NCBI GenBank assembly: GCA_947503925.1
Contig: CANNFQ010000013.1
Location: 1-64,000 of the forward strand
Length of the DNA: 64,000 nucleotides
Source of the DNA: an uncultured Paracoccaceae bacterium
GTDB lineage: Bacteria; Pseudomonadota; Alphaproteobacteria; Rhodobacterales; Rhodobacteraceae
Direction: 5' to 3'
A program made the position numbers and the translations under genes. The notes beneath the pieces were generated by a model. The model was given only the letters and a program-made list of their open reading frames with translations, made no database searches and had not been told where the DNA came from. Shown here one piece after another: positions 52,386-62,083 of the stretch (the first letter of the stretch is position 1; every line of letters begins with the position of its first letter).

Positions 52386-54269
52386 ATGGAGACACTGGCA
52401 TTTACGACAGAGATGGCTGTGGTGATCGGGCTTTTGTGTTTTACCGTCTTCCTTTTTGTATCTGAGATTATCCGCATTGATCTTGCGGCTTTGCTCGTCC
52501 TCGTCCTTGTTGGTATCCTGAGCTATGTGCCGGGTTTGGAACGGCTGGCTGATGTCACCCATCTGTTTGACGGGTTTGCGTCAAACGCCGTGATCTCGAT
52601 CATCGCGGTGATGATTGTTGGTGCAGGGTTGGACCGTACCGGCATCATGAACAAGGTCGCGGCCGCCATCCTGAAACACGGCGGCACATCCGAGGCCCGT
52701 GTGTTGCCCATCGTGTCGGGGACAGTTGGGTTTATCTCCAGTTTTCTGCAGAATGTCGGCGCTGCGGCCCTGTTTTTGCCGGTGGTCAGCCGGATTTCTG
52801 TCCGTTCCGGTATCCCGCTCAGCCGTCTGCTGATGCCGATGGGCTTTTGCGCGATCCTTGGCGGCACCATGACCATGGTCGGGTCCTCGCCGCTAATCCT
52901 GCTGAATGACCTGATCCTGACCGCGAATGAAACCTTGCCCGATGATATGAAGATGGCGCCCTTTGGCCTGTTCTCGGTCGCGCCAATCGGCGCGGCATTG
53001 ATCGGGACAGGTATTCTATATTTTCTGTTGCTGGGCCGCTGGGTTTTGCCGGGGGCGACTGACATCGGCGAGGTCGCGTCAGGCCATGGCACAACAGAAT
53101 ATCTCGAACGGGTCTATGGGCTACATGCGCAGGTTTTTGAGGTGGATGTGCCGGCGGAAAGCGCGCTGGTTGGTCAGATACTTGCCGACATCAATAACGA
53201 GAACAACATCTATATCATCTCGACATTTTATCGGGGCAAGGCGTCGATGATCCAGATCCTGACGGCCGAGATTGCGGCCCCCTGTCGGTTGGCGATCATC
53301 GGGAACACTGACGCCGTTCGGCGCTTTGCTGACAAATACGGGCTGCGCATTCGCCCCGATCTGGATGTGTTTGTGGAGGAGTTCGCACCCACCAATGCGG
53401 GTGTGGCGGAACTGGTTGTTCCCCCCGATTCCAAACTGATAGGCAAGAGCCCGCGTGACCTGCTGCTGCGCAAGACTTATGGGCTGAGCCTGCTGGCCAT
53501 CCACCGGGGCGAAGAAACGCTGAGCCATGTCAGAACTACTGACCATGAACCGACCCAGATCGGGATTGTGCCGTTTCAGGCGGGTGACATGCTGGTTGCC
53601 CATACCCGCTGGGACAATCTGACTCGCGTCAAGCAGGACCGAGATTTTATCGTTGTCACCGCTGATTTCCCGCAGGAGGAATTGCGCCCGCATAAGGTAG
53701 GCTGGGCGTTGTTGTTCTTTGCGATTTCGCTGTCGCTCATCCTGTTCACCGATATTCGCCTGTCGCTTTGCCTATTGACCGGGGCGGTGGGCATGCTGTT
53801 GTCACAGGTTTTGAGCATTGATGAAGCTTATCGTGCCGTCGGCTGGAACACGGTTTTTCTGTTAGCCAGCCTGATTCCGCTGGGACAGGCGGTGCAGAAT
53901 ACCGGTACTGCCGAGTGGATCGCCCAACAGATTTTGGTGCTTCTGGACGGCTGGCCGATATGGTCGTTGCAGGCGGGTGTGGCCGTGCTTGCTACCGTCT
54001 TTTCGCTTGTGATGTCCAATGTCGGGGCGACCGTTCTTTTGGTACCGCTTGCCGTATCCATCGCGGTTGCAGCGGGGGCTAACCCCGCACTTTTTGCGCT
54101 AACGGTGGCGATATCGACGTCAAATTCTTTCATCATTCCGACCCATCAGGTGAATGCGCTGATCATGGGGCCTGCGGGTTATAAGGTGACTGATTTTGTC
54201 AAAAGCGGGGGGATCATGACCATTCTGTTTTTGGTTGTGTCACTGCTGATGCTGAACCTCGTGTTCTGA
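52386..54269 (+). CDS. SLC13-family permease with RCK_C domains
   Basis: 627 residues: an N-terminal half with about five membrane helices, then two regulatory RCK_C (TrkA-C) domains (about residues 225-310 and 325-405), then a second set of helices. ISSFLQNVGAAALFLPVVSRIS and SNVGATVLLVPLAVSIAVAAG are the paired re-entrant SLC13/citrate-type transporter motifs. Substrates in this class include sulfate, dicarboxylates and tricarboxylates. I chose the ATG at 52386 with GGGAGG upstream. A longer frame from 52227 is not supported. It follows the citrate-synthase-like gene by 173 bp and may or may not belong to it. Confidence 0.9.
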   Translation: METLAFTTEMAVVIGLLCFTVFLFVSEIIRIDLAALLVLVLVGILSYVPGLERLADVTHLFDGFASNAVISIIAVMIVGAGLDRTGIMNKVAAAILKHGGTSEARVLPIVSGTVGFISSFLQNVGAAALFLPVVSRISVRSGIPLSRLLMPMGFCAILGGTMTMVGSSPLILLNDLILTANETLPDDMKMAPFGLFSVAPIGAALIGTGILYFLLLGRWVLPGATDIGEVASGHGTTEYLERVYGLHAQVFEVDVPAESALVGQILADINNENNIYIISTFYRGKASMIQILTAEIAAPCRLAIIGNTDAVRRFADKYGLRIRPDLDVFVEEFAPTNAGVAELVVPPDSKLIGKSPRDLLLRKTYGLSLLAIHRGEETLSHVRTTDHEPTQIGIVPFQAGDMLVAHTRWDNLTRVKQDRDFIVVTADFPQEELRPHKVGWALLFFAISLSLILFTDIRLSLCLLTGAVGMLLSQVLSIDEAYRAVGWNTVFLLASLIPLGQAVQNTGTAEWIAQQILVLLDGWPIWSLQAGVAVLATVFSLVMSNVGATVLLVPLAVSIAVAAGANPALFALTVAISTSNSFIIPTHQVNALIMGPAGYKVTDFVKSGGIMTILFLVVSLLMLNLVF

Positions 54270-54614
54270 AAAGGGCAGGAGGCCAGGTGGGACATGCCGC
54301 CTGCTTTTTGAACAAGCAGGTGCGTGCGCCGTTGAAAAAGCGAGCAGCGCTGACCCTTGTTGCAAGTTTTTTAGGCGTGGCGGCGGGGCTGCAACGGCTG
54401 ATCCACAATTCACTGGAATAATTCTGCACTGCCGCATGAACTGCGGGAGTTCGCAAGAACGCTAGCGTCGCGCGAAGGGTCATCCTGGCAGATTGTCCCC
54501 CTCACGCGACTACAACATCACTGTTGCGGGTCCTACCTACGTGGTCAGCCCACAGTTGGAAAGACGGCAGGCAATCGACTGTCGTACCGCGACGACAACC
54601 GGGACTTATGATCT
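54270..54614. other. 345-bp regulatory gap upstream of urtA
   Basis: No gene. It holds a hairpin at 54300-54320 (CCTGCTT / AAGCAGG), a possible terminator for the permease gene; a sigma-54-like site at 54378-54393; and a short inverted repeat CCGCA-N5-TGCGG at 54432-54446. A minus-strand frame of 89 codons (54214-54483) overlaps the permease end and has no site, so I left it out. Confidence 0.55.
54378..54393 (+). promoter_or_regulatory. Possible sigma-54 promoter of the urt operon
   Basis: TGGCGGCGGGGCTGCA has GG at 54379-54380 and GC at 54391-54392 with the required 10-bp spacing and the TGGC/TGCA context. It is 222 bp upstream of urtA. Urea transporters are often under nitrogen control by NtrC and sigma-54, which makes the site plausible. 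GC-rich DNA gives chance matches. Confidence 0.3.
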
Positions 54615-55895
54615 ATGACCTTGAAGACCTCTGCACTTGCTTTGGCTGCCTTGCTGGGTACATCCGCTGCGGCCGCAGCAGAATGCGCTGACCCGATCAA
54701 AATCGGCGTGCTGCATTCCCTGTCCGGCACGATGGCGATTTCTGAAACGACGCTGAAAGACACCATGGAGCTGCTGATTGAAAATCAGAACGCTGCGGGT
54801 GGTCTTTTGGGGTGTGAGATAGAGGCCGTGGTCGTTGACCCGGCATCCGACTGGCCGTTATTCGCGGAAAAAGCACGGGAGTTACTAACCGTCAGTGAAG
54901 TTGACGTCATCTTTGGTAGCTGGACCTCGGTCAGTCGCAAATCCGCCCTTCCGGTGCTAGAAGAGCTGAATGGTCTGATGTTCTATCCCGTGCAATATGA
55001 GGGTGAAGAAAGCTCCAAAAACGTGTTTTATACCGGTGCTGCCCCAAATCAGCAGGCCATCCCGGCGACGGATTACTTTTTGGAAGAACTGGGTGTCGAA
55101 AAATTCGCGCTGCTGGGCACGGATTATGTATACCCACGCACAACCAACAATATTCTTGAGGCTTATCTGCAGGACAATGGAATCCCTGCCGAAGATATTT
55201 TTGTGAACTACACCCCGTTTGGCCATTCGGATTGGGCGACGATCGTGGCTGATGTTGTGGCGCTTGGCGCTGATGGGAAACAGGTCGGGGTGATTTCAAC
55301 CATCAATGGGGATGCCAATATCGGGTTTTACAAGGAGCTTGCAGCCGCTGGTATCTCGGCTGATGACATCCCTGTTGTTGCGTTTTCCGTTGGCGAAGAG
55401 GAGCTGTCTGGTCTCGACACCTCTGATCTGGTCGGTCATTTGGCGGCCTGGAACTATTTCCAATCCGCAGAGTCACCGGTCAATGAAGAATGGGTTTCTG
55501 CCTGGAAAGCCAAGATGGGTGAAGACCGTGTCACGAACGACCCAATGGAAGCCCATTATATCGGCTTTAACATGTGGGTGAATGCGGTGAACGATGCCGG
55601 TACGACGGATGTCGATGCTGTCCGTGAGGCGATGTATGGTCAGGAATTTCCCAATCTGACCGGTGGCACGGCCGTCATGCTTCCCAATCACCACCTCGCA
55701 AAGCCGGTATTGATTGGCGAGATCACAGCAGATGGTCAGTTCGATATCGTAAGCCAGACAAAAGAGGTGCCGGGCGATGCCTGGACGGACTATTTGCCTG
55801 AATCTGCGGCGCTGACGTCAGATTGGCAGAAACTGGGTTGCGGCATGTACAATACCGAGACCGAGACCTGCGTTCAGTTGACCTCAAACTACTGA
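54615..55895 (+). CDS. urtA: Urea ABC transporter substrate-binding protein
   Basis: 426 residues. After a signal peptide (MTLKTSALALAALLGTSAAAAAE), the chain follows UrtA closely: IKIGVLHSLSGTMAISE, VVDPASDWPLFAEKA, IFGSWTSVSRKSALPVLEELNGLMFYPVQYEGEE and FALLGTDYVYPRTTN. These blocks distinguish urea-binding proteins from other branched-chain amino acid-type binding proteins. It is the first gene of a complete urtABCDE set. The ribosome site is weak. Urease genes are not in the window. Confidence 0.96.
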   Translation: MTLKTSALALAALLGTSAAAAAECADPIKIGVLHSLSGTMAISETTLKDTMELLIENQNAAGGLLGCEIEAVVVDPASDWPLFAEKARELLTVSEVDVIFGSWTSVSRKSALPVLEELNGLMFYPVQYEGEESSKNVFYTGAAPNQQAIPATDYFLEELGVEKFALLGTDYVYPRTTNNILEAYLQDNGIPAEDIFVNYTPFGHSDWATIVADVVALGADGKQVGVISTINGDANIGFYKELAAAGISADDIPVVAFSVGEEELSGLDTSDLVGHLAAWNYFQSAESPVNEEWVSAWKAKMGEDRVTNDPMEAHYIGFNMWVNAVNDAGTTDVDAVREAMYGQEFPNLTGGTAVMLPNHHLAKPVLIGEITADGQFDIVSQTKEVPGDAWTDYLPESAALTSDWQKLGCGMYNTETETCVQLTSNY

Positions 55896-55960
55896 ACCGG
55901 AAATGGCGCGTGGCGTTTGCGCTGCGCGTCATCACGCCTGACTGATCGGCATAAATACCC

Positions 55961-57901
55961 ATGTTTCGACTGTTTTCATTGGCTCTTGCCTTGTGGCTTT
56001 CCGCACCTGCGGTGGCGTTCTCCCAAACATTGCAAGATATCCTGCAAACCCATCAAGAGGAGGTGCTGAAACCCGGGCGTCGTTCGGTTGGCGTGGTGCT
56101 GGCCGACCTAATGGCCAGTGGTTTGCCGCAGGCATTACCGTTTCTGGAGGCTTGGCGTGACCGCGAGATTGTGCAGCGTGACAGTGATGGTCTGTTCTTT
56201 CGTGTCCTTGCGGAAGGGGACATTGTGACTTTGGCCGATCTTGATACCGGGACCGAACTGCAAGCGCCTGACAATGAGCTGACCGAGTCCCGCCCCAATG
56301 GGGGTGTGCGCCGCGCCATCGGCGAGGTGTTGGTCCAGTTTCAGCTGTCTGACCCGGATATTGGCAAGCGGCAGGCTGCTGTCGATGCCATTGCCCGCAG
56401 CATGGATGCCAGCCAGCTGGCACCGTTGGAGGCTTCTATTGATGGCGAACCCGATCCGGTTTTGAAACTGGCGAAATCACGTCTTGCCAATATGTTGGCC
56501 GCGCTTTTTTCCGATACGGCTGATGCCCGGATCATAGCAATCGCGGCGCTATCTGGTGACTTGTCTGTTGATACCCGCGCCGTTTTGAACCGGCTGTTAT
56601 CAACCACCGATGCTGTTGCAGAAACCTTGTCGGCTGATGTCAATTTGGCGCGCATTCTGAAGGTTGGTGTGGATTTCACTCCTGCCGAGGGCTATGGGCG
56701 TCTTGTGACGGCAGAGCTTGCCCCGCCTCTTGTTTCCAATGACGACATCCGAGCCGCGCTGGTTGCTAATGTTGCTGATGCGCAAGTGGTCGATGTCCCT
56801 GTCCATGCATTGGGAACGGATGCGGCGCGTTGGTTGGCTTATGATATGCTTGTCGCAGGAGGTTTGGCATCGCCGCGGGTCAAGCCGCAAGAACAGATCG
56901 ACGCGGTGGCGGCGCATGTTTTCTATGCAGCCTATACTGAGCCGGAAAAACGCGTCACTGATGCGGCCCGGTCGGCGCTCAACGCCATTGAGACCAAGGT
57001 TGCGATTAGTCAGGCCGCTGATCTGGGCCTTGATGCGCTATCACTCGCGTCGATATATTTCCTTGCTGCGATTGGACTTGCCATCACTTTTGGTGTGATG
57101 GGGGTGATCAATATGGCGCATGGTGAGTTCATCATGATGGGTGCCTATACCGGCTTTGTTGTCCAGCAGTTTGTGCCTGATTACACGCTGTCGATCCTGA
57201 TCGCCCTGCCGCTGGCCTTTGTCATCACCTTTGGCGCGGGCGTTGCGATGGAACGGCTCGTGATCCGTTATCTATATCACCGCCCGCTTGAGACATTATT
57301 GGCGACCTTCGGGGTTTCCATTGCCCTGCAGCAACTGGCCAAGAACATCTTTGGCACGCAGGCCCGCCCACTGACCTCGCCTGGATGGCTGGACGGCGCA
57401 TGGGTCCTCAACGACGTGATCGCCATCAGCTATATTCGCATCGCGATCTTTGTGCTGGCGTTGATATTCCTGGCGCTGATCCTCTTTGTACTCAAACGCA
57501 CGCGGCTGGGGCTTGAGGTGCGCGCCGTCACCCAAAACCCCGGCATGGCCGCATCTATGGGGATCAACCCCGACCGGATCAACATGCTGACCTTCGGGTT
57601 CGGCTCTGGCATAGCCGGGATCGCGGGTGTTGCGATTGGGCTCTATGCCAAAGTGACCTCGGAAATGGGCGCGGATTATATCGTGCAAAGCTTCATGACC
57701 GTTGTGGTCGGTGGGGTCGGCAATGTCTGGGGCACGCTCGCGGGTGCATCGCTGATCGGTTTTCTGCAAAAAGGGATCGAGTGGTTGAACCCGTCGAACA
57801 CGCTTGCCGCACAAACCTATATGATCCTGTTCATCATCCTGTTCATCCAATTCCGGCCCAAGGGCATTGTCGCCCTCAAAGGTCGTGCAGCGGCGGATTA
57901 A
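55961..57901 (+). CDS. urtB: Urea ABC transporter permease UrtB
   Basis: 646 residues. The C-terminal half (about 350-646) is a LivH-type permease with eight helices: FGVMGVINMAHGEFIMMGAY, TFGVSIALQQLAKNIFGTQARPL, and the EAA-like SMGINPDRINMLTFGFGSGIAG. The N-terminal half is a secreted-type extension with a signal peptide and helical repeats (residues about 25-330), as is common in UrtB. It starts 65 bp after urtA and ends 3 bp before urtC. Confidence 0.95.
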   Translation: MFRLFSLALALWLSAPAVAFSQTLQDILQTHQEEVLKPGRRSVGVVLADLMASGLPQALPFLEAWRDREIVQRDSDGLFFRVLAEGDIVTLADLDTGTELQAPDNELTESRPNGGVRRAIGEVLVQFQLSDPDIGKRQAAVDAIARSMDASQLAPLEASIDGEPDPVLKLAKSRLANMLAALFSDTADARIIAIAALSGDLSVDTRAVLNRLLSTTDAVAETLSADVNLARILKVGVDFTPAEGYGRLVTAELAPPLVSNDDIRAALVANVADAQVVDVPVHALGTDAARWLAYDMLVAGGLASPRVKPQEQIDAVAAHVFYAAYTEPEKRVTDAARSALNAIETKVAISQAADLGLDALSLASIYFLAAIGLAITFGVMGVINMAHGEFIMMGAYTGFVVQQFVPDYTLSILIALPLAFVITFGAGVAMERLVIRYLYHRPLETLLATFGVSIALQQLAKNIFGTQARPLTSPGWLDGAWVLNDVIAISYIRIAIFVLALIFLALILFVLKRTRLGLEVRAVTQNPGMAASMGINPDRINMLTFGFGSGIAGIAGVAIGLYAKVTSEMGADYIVQSFMTVVVGGVGNVWGTLAGASLIGFLQKGIEWLNPSNTLAAQTYMILFIILFIQFRPKGIVALKGRAAAD

Positions 57902-57904
57902 CTC

Positions 57905-59071
57905 ATGCAAAGATCGTTCCTCGCGCAGAACCCATCGGTGCTTTGGTTCATTGCCTGCCTTGCCATTTTCACGGCTGTTGTGACGGTGTTGTCAGAGGCG
58001 ATGGGTGTTGGGCTTATTTCGACCTCTTTCGTCAAAACGCTGGGCAAAACCCTGTGCCTATGCCTTATCGCCATCGCGATGGATGTCGTCTGGGGGTATT
58101 GCGGGATCCTTTCGTTGGGGCATTTCGCCTTTTTCGGGATCGGTGGCTATGCCATCGGCATGTGGCTTATGTATGCCCGCACCGAAAAGATCGTGCTGGA
58201 AAGCCTGTCCGGCCAACCCATTCCGCCCACCACAGCCGAGATTTCCGATGCTATCGGGAACCAGATTTTTGGCGTGGTCGGAAGTTCTGAGTTTCCGGTG
58301 ATTTGGGCCTTTGCAGATAGCCTTTTTCTGCAATTGTTGATGGTCGTTCTGGTGCCGGGGCTGCTGGCCCTTGTGTTCGGCTGGTTGGCCTTTCGCAGCC
58401 GTGTCACCGGCGTTTACCTGTCTATTTTGACGCAGGCAATGACGCTGGCGCTTGCCCTTTATCTGTTCCAGAACAATAGCGGGTTGCGAGGTAATAATGG
58501 GCTGTCTGGTTTACAGAATATCCCAGGGTTCGCGCATTTGTCCCAAGCCACAGTTTCATTGGCTTTTTTCACCGCTTCGGCGTTTGCGTTGGGTGCCGGT
58601 CATGTGTTTTTTGCCTGGGTTCTATCGGGCAAGATGGGCAGTGTCGTAGAGGGTATCCGCGACAATGAGGCGCGGGTTCGTTTTCTGGGTTATCACGTCG
58701 AAAGCTACAAATTGTTCATCTTTACAACCACGGCGGTGGTGAGTGGGATTGCAGGTGCGCTTTATTATCCCCAGGCGGGCATCATCAATCCCGGCGAGAT
58801 TGCGCCGATCGCATCCATCTATCTTGCTGTCTGGGTCGCGATCGGTGGGCGCGGGCGGCTTTACGGTGCTGTGATTGGTGCCGCTGCTGTCTCGCTTGTG
58901 TCCAGTTGGTTCACTGGTGGCGGTGCGCCTGATATCAATTTTGGCTTTTACGTCATTCAATGGACCGATTGGTGGCTGGTCTTGCTTGGGTTTTCATTTG
59001 TTGCGGTGACGCTGTTTTTTCCGAAGGGCATCGGTGGCCTGTTTGATCTGTTGGTGAGGAAACAGTCATGA
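57905..59071 (+). CDS. urtC: Urea ABC transporter permease UrtC
   Basis: 388 residues of the LivM-type permease family, about nine helices, with the characteristic VWGYCGILSLGHFAFFGIGGYAIGMWLM start segment and the RGNNGLSGLQ and EGIRDNEARVRFLGYHVESYKLFIFTTTAVVSGIAGALY blocks. It pairs with UrtB. It ends with a four-base overlap into urtD. Confidence 0.95.
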   Translation: MQRSFLAQNPSVLWFIACLAIFTAVVTVLSEAMGVGLISTSFVKTLGKTLCLCLIAIAMDVVWGYCGILSLGHFAFFGIGGYAIGMWLMYARTEKIVLESLSGQPIPPTTAEISDAIGNQIFGVVGSSEFPVIWAFADSLFLQLLMVVLVPGLLALVFGWLAFRSRVTGVYLSILTQAMTLALALYLFQNNSGLRGNNGLSGLQNIPGFAHLSQATVSLAFFTASAFALGAGHVFFAWVLSGKMGSVVEGIRDNEARVRFLGYHVESYKLFIFTTTAVVSGIAGALYYPQAGIINPGEIAPIASIYLAVWVAIGGRGRLYGAVIGAAAVSLVSSWFTGGGAPDINFGFYVIQWTDWWLVLLGFSFVAVTLFFPKGIGGLFDLLVRKQS

Positions 59072-59817
59072 GCATGCTTTTGGAAGTGTCCGGGGTTTCC
59101 GTCACCTTTGATGGGTTCCGCGCGATCAACAACCTGTCGATCAATTTCGCCCCGGCAGAGTTGCGGGCGATCATTGGCCCAAACGGGGCAGGCAAAACCA
59201 CGTTTATGGATATCGTTACGGGCAAGACCAAGCCGGACGAGGGCCGGGTCATATGGGGCGACAAAAACATATCGCTGCTGGGTCTGTCGGAAAGCGAGAT
59301 CGTGATGGAGGGGATTGGCCGCAAGTTTCAAAAGCCGACAGTGTTTGAGGCACAGACGGTGCGGCAAAACCTGGCCATGGCGGTGCGCGCCCCGCGTGGC
59401 CCGTTTGCGGTGCTTATGCATAAGAAGGCAAGACGTAATGCCGCCCGGATCGAGGCAGTTGCCGAACAGATTGGCCTGTCCGACAGCCTGACTCGCATTG
59501 CAGGGCAGTTGAGCCACGGACAGAAACAATGGTTGGAGATTGGTATGTTGCTGGCGCAAGAACCCCGCCTGATGCTGGTGGATGAACCCGCAGCCGGCAT
59601 GACCCCAGAGGAGCGCGAGAAGACTACCGAAATCCTCAAAGAGGCGGCCAAGACCTGCGCGGTTGTTGTTGTGGAACATGACATGGAATTTGTGCGCAGG
59701 TTAAATTGCAAGGTCACCGTTTTGCATGAAGGGGCGGTCATAGCAGAAGGTAGCTTGGACCATGTGACCGCGAACCAGACGGTGATTGATGTTTATCTGG
59801 GCCGTTCACATGCTTGA
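59068..59817 (+). CDS. urtD: Urea ABC transporter ATPase UrtD
   Basis: 249 residues. Walker A GPNGAGKTT near residue 38, signature LSHGQKQWLEIGM, and Walker B RLMLVDEPAAGM. The variant signature LSHGQ and the DGFRAINNLSINF start are typical for UrtD. It energises UrtBC together with UrtE and overlaps the urtE start by 8 bases. Confidence 0.95.
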   Translation: MSMLLEVSGVSVTFDGFRAINNLSINFAPAELRAIIGPNGAGKTTFMDIVTGKTKPDEGRVIWGDKNISLLGLSESEIVMEGIGRKFQKPTVFEAQTVRQNLAMAVRAPRGPFAVLMHKKARRNAARIEAVAEQIGLSDSLTRIAGQLSHGQKQWLEIGMLLAQEPRLMLVDEPAAGMTPEEREKTTEILKEAAKTCAVVVVEHDMEFVRRLNCKVTVLHEGAVIAEGSLDHVTANQTVIDVYLGRSHA

Positions 59818-60505
59818 TATCCGCCAAATCGACCTGAAATATGGGCAAAGCCAGATCCTGTTTGATATCTCCATGACGGCGGTCGCTGGTCAGATCACGG
59901 CTGTGATGGGCAACAATGGCGTTGGCAAAACAAGTCTTTTGAAAGCTGTTTCAGGGCGGCATCCGGTGTCGTCCGGCCATGTGACAGTCGCGAGTTCCGA
60001 TATCCGCCTGTCATCGGCCTATCACGCTGCCCGTGCGGGTATTGCCTATGTCCCGCAGGGGCGCGAGGTGTTTGCGATGCTGAGCGTTCGCGAAAATCTG
60101 GAAACCGGCTTTGCCTGCCTGCCCAAGACTGACCATCATGTGCCGGAGCTTATCTTTACGCTGTTTCCGGTACTGCGCGATATGCAGGCCCGCCGTGGCG
60201 GTGATTTGTCCGGCGGTCAGCAGCAACAGCTGGCCATTGCCCGTGCGTTGATCACGAAACCGTCTGTTTTGCTGCTAGATGAGCCAACTGAAGGCATTCA
60301 GCCGAACGTCATCCAGCAGATTGGCGATGCGCTGGTCACGTTGCGCGATCAGGGGGAGATGGCAATTGTGCTGGTCGAACAGAATGCCGATTTCGCCTAT
60401 GGTATTGCGGATACGTTTGTCGTGATCGAGCGGGGGCGGATCAAGCGCCTTGCCTCGAAGGCCGGTTATAGCAAGGCGGCTTTGATGGCGGATCTGGCCC
60501 TATAA
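59810..60505 (+). CDS. urtE: Urea ABC transporter ATPase UrtE
   Basis: 231 residues. Walker A GNNGVGKTS, signature LSGGQQQQLAIARAL, Walker B LLLDEPTEGIQPNVI, and the family start LDIRQIDLKYGQSQILFDIS. I chose the ATG at 59810, which overlaps the urtD stop; the frame extends further upstream but that would be inside urtD. It ends 7 bp before the stop of a convergent SDR gene, with no terminator between. Confidence 0.95.
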   Translation: MLDIRQIDLKYGQSQILFDISMTAVAGQITAVMGNNGVGKTSLLKAVSGRHPVSSGHVTVASSDIRLSSAYHAARAGIAYVPQGREVFAMLSVRENLETGFACLPKTDHHVPELIFTLFPVLRDMQARRGGDLSGGQQQQLAIARALITKPSVLLLDEPTEGIQPNVIQQIGDALVTLRDQGEMAIVLVEQNADFAYGIADTFVVIERGRIKRLASKAGYSKAALMADLAL

Positions 60506-60512
60506 GCTGCTA

Positions 60513-61277
60513 TTATCCAAAGACTAACCCGCCATCGACCACCAGGTTTTGCCCCGTCACCGCACGCGCCCAAGGGCTGGCAAAGAACAGCACCGTATCT
60601 GCGGCCTCTTCTGGCGTGGTCACGGATCGTAAGGGCGTGCTGTCAGCGATCATGTCGAAGACGGCATCAGGCGTGTCTGCACTGGCATCGGTCGTACGCA
60701 AAAGTCCGCCAGAGACCATGTTGACGGTGATCCCTTTTGGTCCAAGCTCTGCCGCCGCCGTCCGAGTGAGCGCGAGAAGCGCGGCCTTGGCTGATGTGTA
60801 ATCGTGATAGGGCACCACCGGATTTTGTACGAGATTTGTGCCGATAGTGATCAACCTGCCAAAACCGGCCTGTGCCATGTCAGGTACGGCAGATTTGATC
60901 AGGTTCAACGCCCCAAGGACCGCTGTATCATGCTGTGCCAGCATTGCCTGCGCTGAAATCGTGTCCAGCGTATCCCGCGCGTCGCCATTAAAGCAGTAAT
61001 CGGCCAAAGCATTGTGGACGACGGTTGTGATTGGACCGAATGCCTTGTTGACGCTGTGTATCATCGCGTTGACTTGATCCGGCGCCCGTATATCCGCCTG
61101 AACGGCCATGGCGCGGTTACTCAGGGTGGCTGCAAGCGCCTGCGCTTTTGTTGCGCTGTTGCGATAGTTGATGGCAACGCGCGCCCCTTCCCGGGCAAAG
61201 GCCTGCGCAATGGCGGCCCCCAGTCCGCGCCCTGCGCCGGTGACAACGACCGTTTGTTCGTTCAGTGGTTTGCTCAT
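60513..61277 (-). CDS. SDR-family protein of the thi operon
   Basis: 254 residues with an SDR fold: TGAGRGLGAA at residue 13 and YTSAKAALL near residue 165, with the C-terminal GQNLVVDGGLVF. Two active-site features are unusual by eye. The catalytic serine position appears to be threonine (LITIGTNLV), and the N-N-A-G segment reads VVHNALADYCF. Its start overlaps the thiD end by four bases, so it is cotranscribed with thiamine salvage genes. Whether it works on a thiamine-related carbonyl is not known. Confidence 0.85.
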   Translation of the reverse strand: MSKPLNEQTVVVTGAGRGLGAAIAQAFAREGARVAINYRNSATKAQALAATLSNRAMAVQADIRAPDQVNAMIHSVNKAFGPITTVVHNALADYCFNGDARDTLDTISAQAMLAQHDTAVLGALNLIKSAVPDMAQAGFGRLITIGTNLVQNPVVPYHDYTSAKAALLALTRTAAAELGPKGITVNMVSGGLLRTTDASADTPDAVFDMIADSTPLRSVTTPEEAADTVLFFASPWARAVTGQNLVVDGGLVFG

Positions 61278-62083
61278 GCGATACCTTTCCAGAAGTTGTG
61301 AAAATGATGAACCGGCCCATGTCCGCTGCCGACCGACAGCTTGTCGGCCCGGGCGATGGCCCCGGTGACGTAGGATTTAGCTGCGCTGGCGGCTTGGGTG
61401 ACGGGACGACCCTGCGCCAATTGTGCAGCCAGCGCGGATGAGAGGGTACAACCCGTGCCATGGGTGTTTTTGCCGGGGCTGCGCGGTGCATCAAACCAAT
61501 GCGGTTTTGCTTCCGTCCATAATACATCCGGGCTTTCATCGCCTGACAAATGGCCGCCTTTGACCAAGGCAGCCTGTGGGCCAAATGCGGTTAGTTCCCG
61601 TGCCTGTCTTTCCATGTCGCTACGGGTTGTGGCGACTGCCGTGCCCAGCAGATGAGCGGCCTCTGGCAGGTTGGGTGTGACAACTGTTGCCAGCGGCAAG
61701 ACTGAGCGACGCAGCGTATCCATGGCATCTGGTTGCAATAGCGCGGCGCCGCCCTTTGCGATCATCACCGGGTCCAGTACAATTGGGATATTGCGGAGGC
61801 CATCCAGCGCCTCGGCCACGGCCTGCGCAATCGCTGCATCTGCAATCATACCGATTTTGACTGCGTCGACGCGGATGTCGGCAAAGACCGCGGCAATCTG
61901 AGCTTTGACGAATTCGGGTTCGACCAGTGCGATCCCGGTGACGCCTTGTGTGTTCTGCGCGGTCAAAGCCGTAATCGCGGCCATGCCATAGACCCCATTT
62001 GCCGCAATCGCCTTGAGATCGGCCTGAACTCCGGCCCCGCCTGACGGGTCGGAGCCCGCGATGGAAAGCACATTGTGGATCAT
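61274..62083 (-). CDS. thiD: Hydroxymethylpyrimidine/phosphomethylpyrimidine kinase
   Basis: This 269-residue ribokinase-family enzyme phosphorylates HMP twice to HMP-PP, the pyrimidine half of thiamine. SIAGSDPSGGAGVQADLKAI starts the protein, QNTQGVTGI lies at the active site, and GKNTHGTGCTLSSALAAQLAQG near the end contains the catalytic GTGC loop. It overlaps thiE by 4 bases and the SDR gene by 4. Confidence 0.96.
   Translation of the reverse strand: MIHNVLSIAGSDPSGGAGVQADLKAIAANGVYGMAAITALTAQNTQGVTGIALVEPEFVKAQIAAVFADIRVDAVKIGMIADAAIAQAVAEALDGLRNIPIVLDPVMIAKGGAALLQPDAMDTLRRSVLPLATVVTPNLPEAAHLLGTAVATTRSDMERQARELTAFGPQAALVKGGHLSGDESPDVLWTEAKPHWFDAPRSPGKNTHGTGCTLSSALAAQLAQGRPVTQAASAAKSYVTGAIARADKLSVGSGHGPVHHFHNFWKGIA

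Noticed and set aside
54214..54483. 89-codon minus-strand frame before urtA
   Set aside because: It overlaps the end of the permease gene, has no start signal, and lies in a region that looks regulatory.
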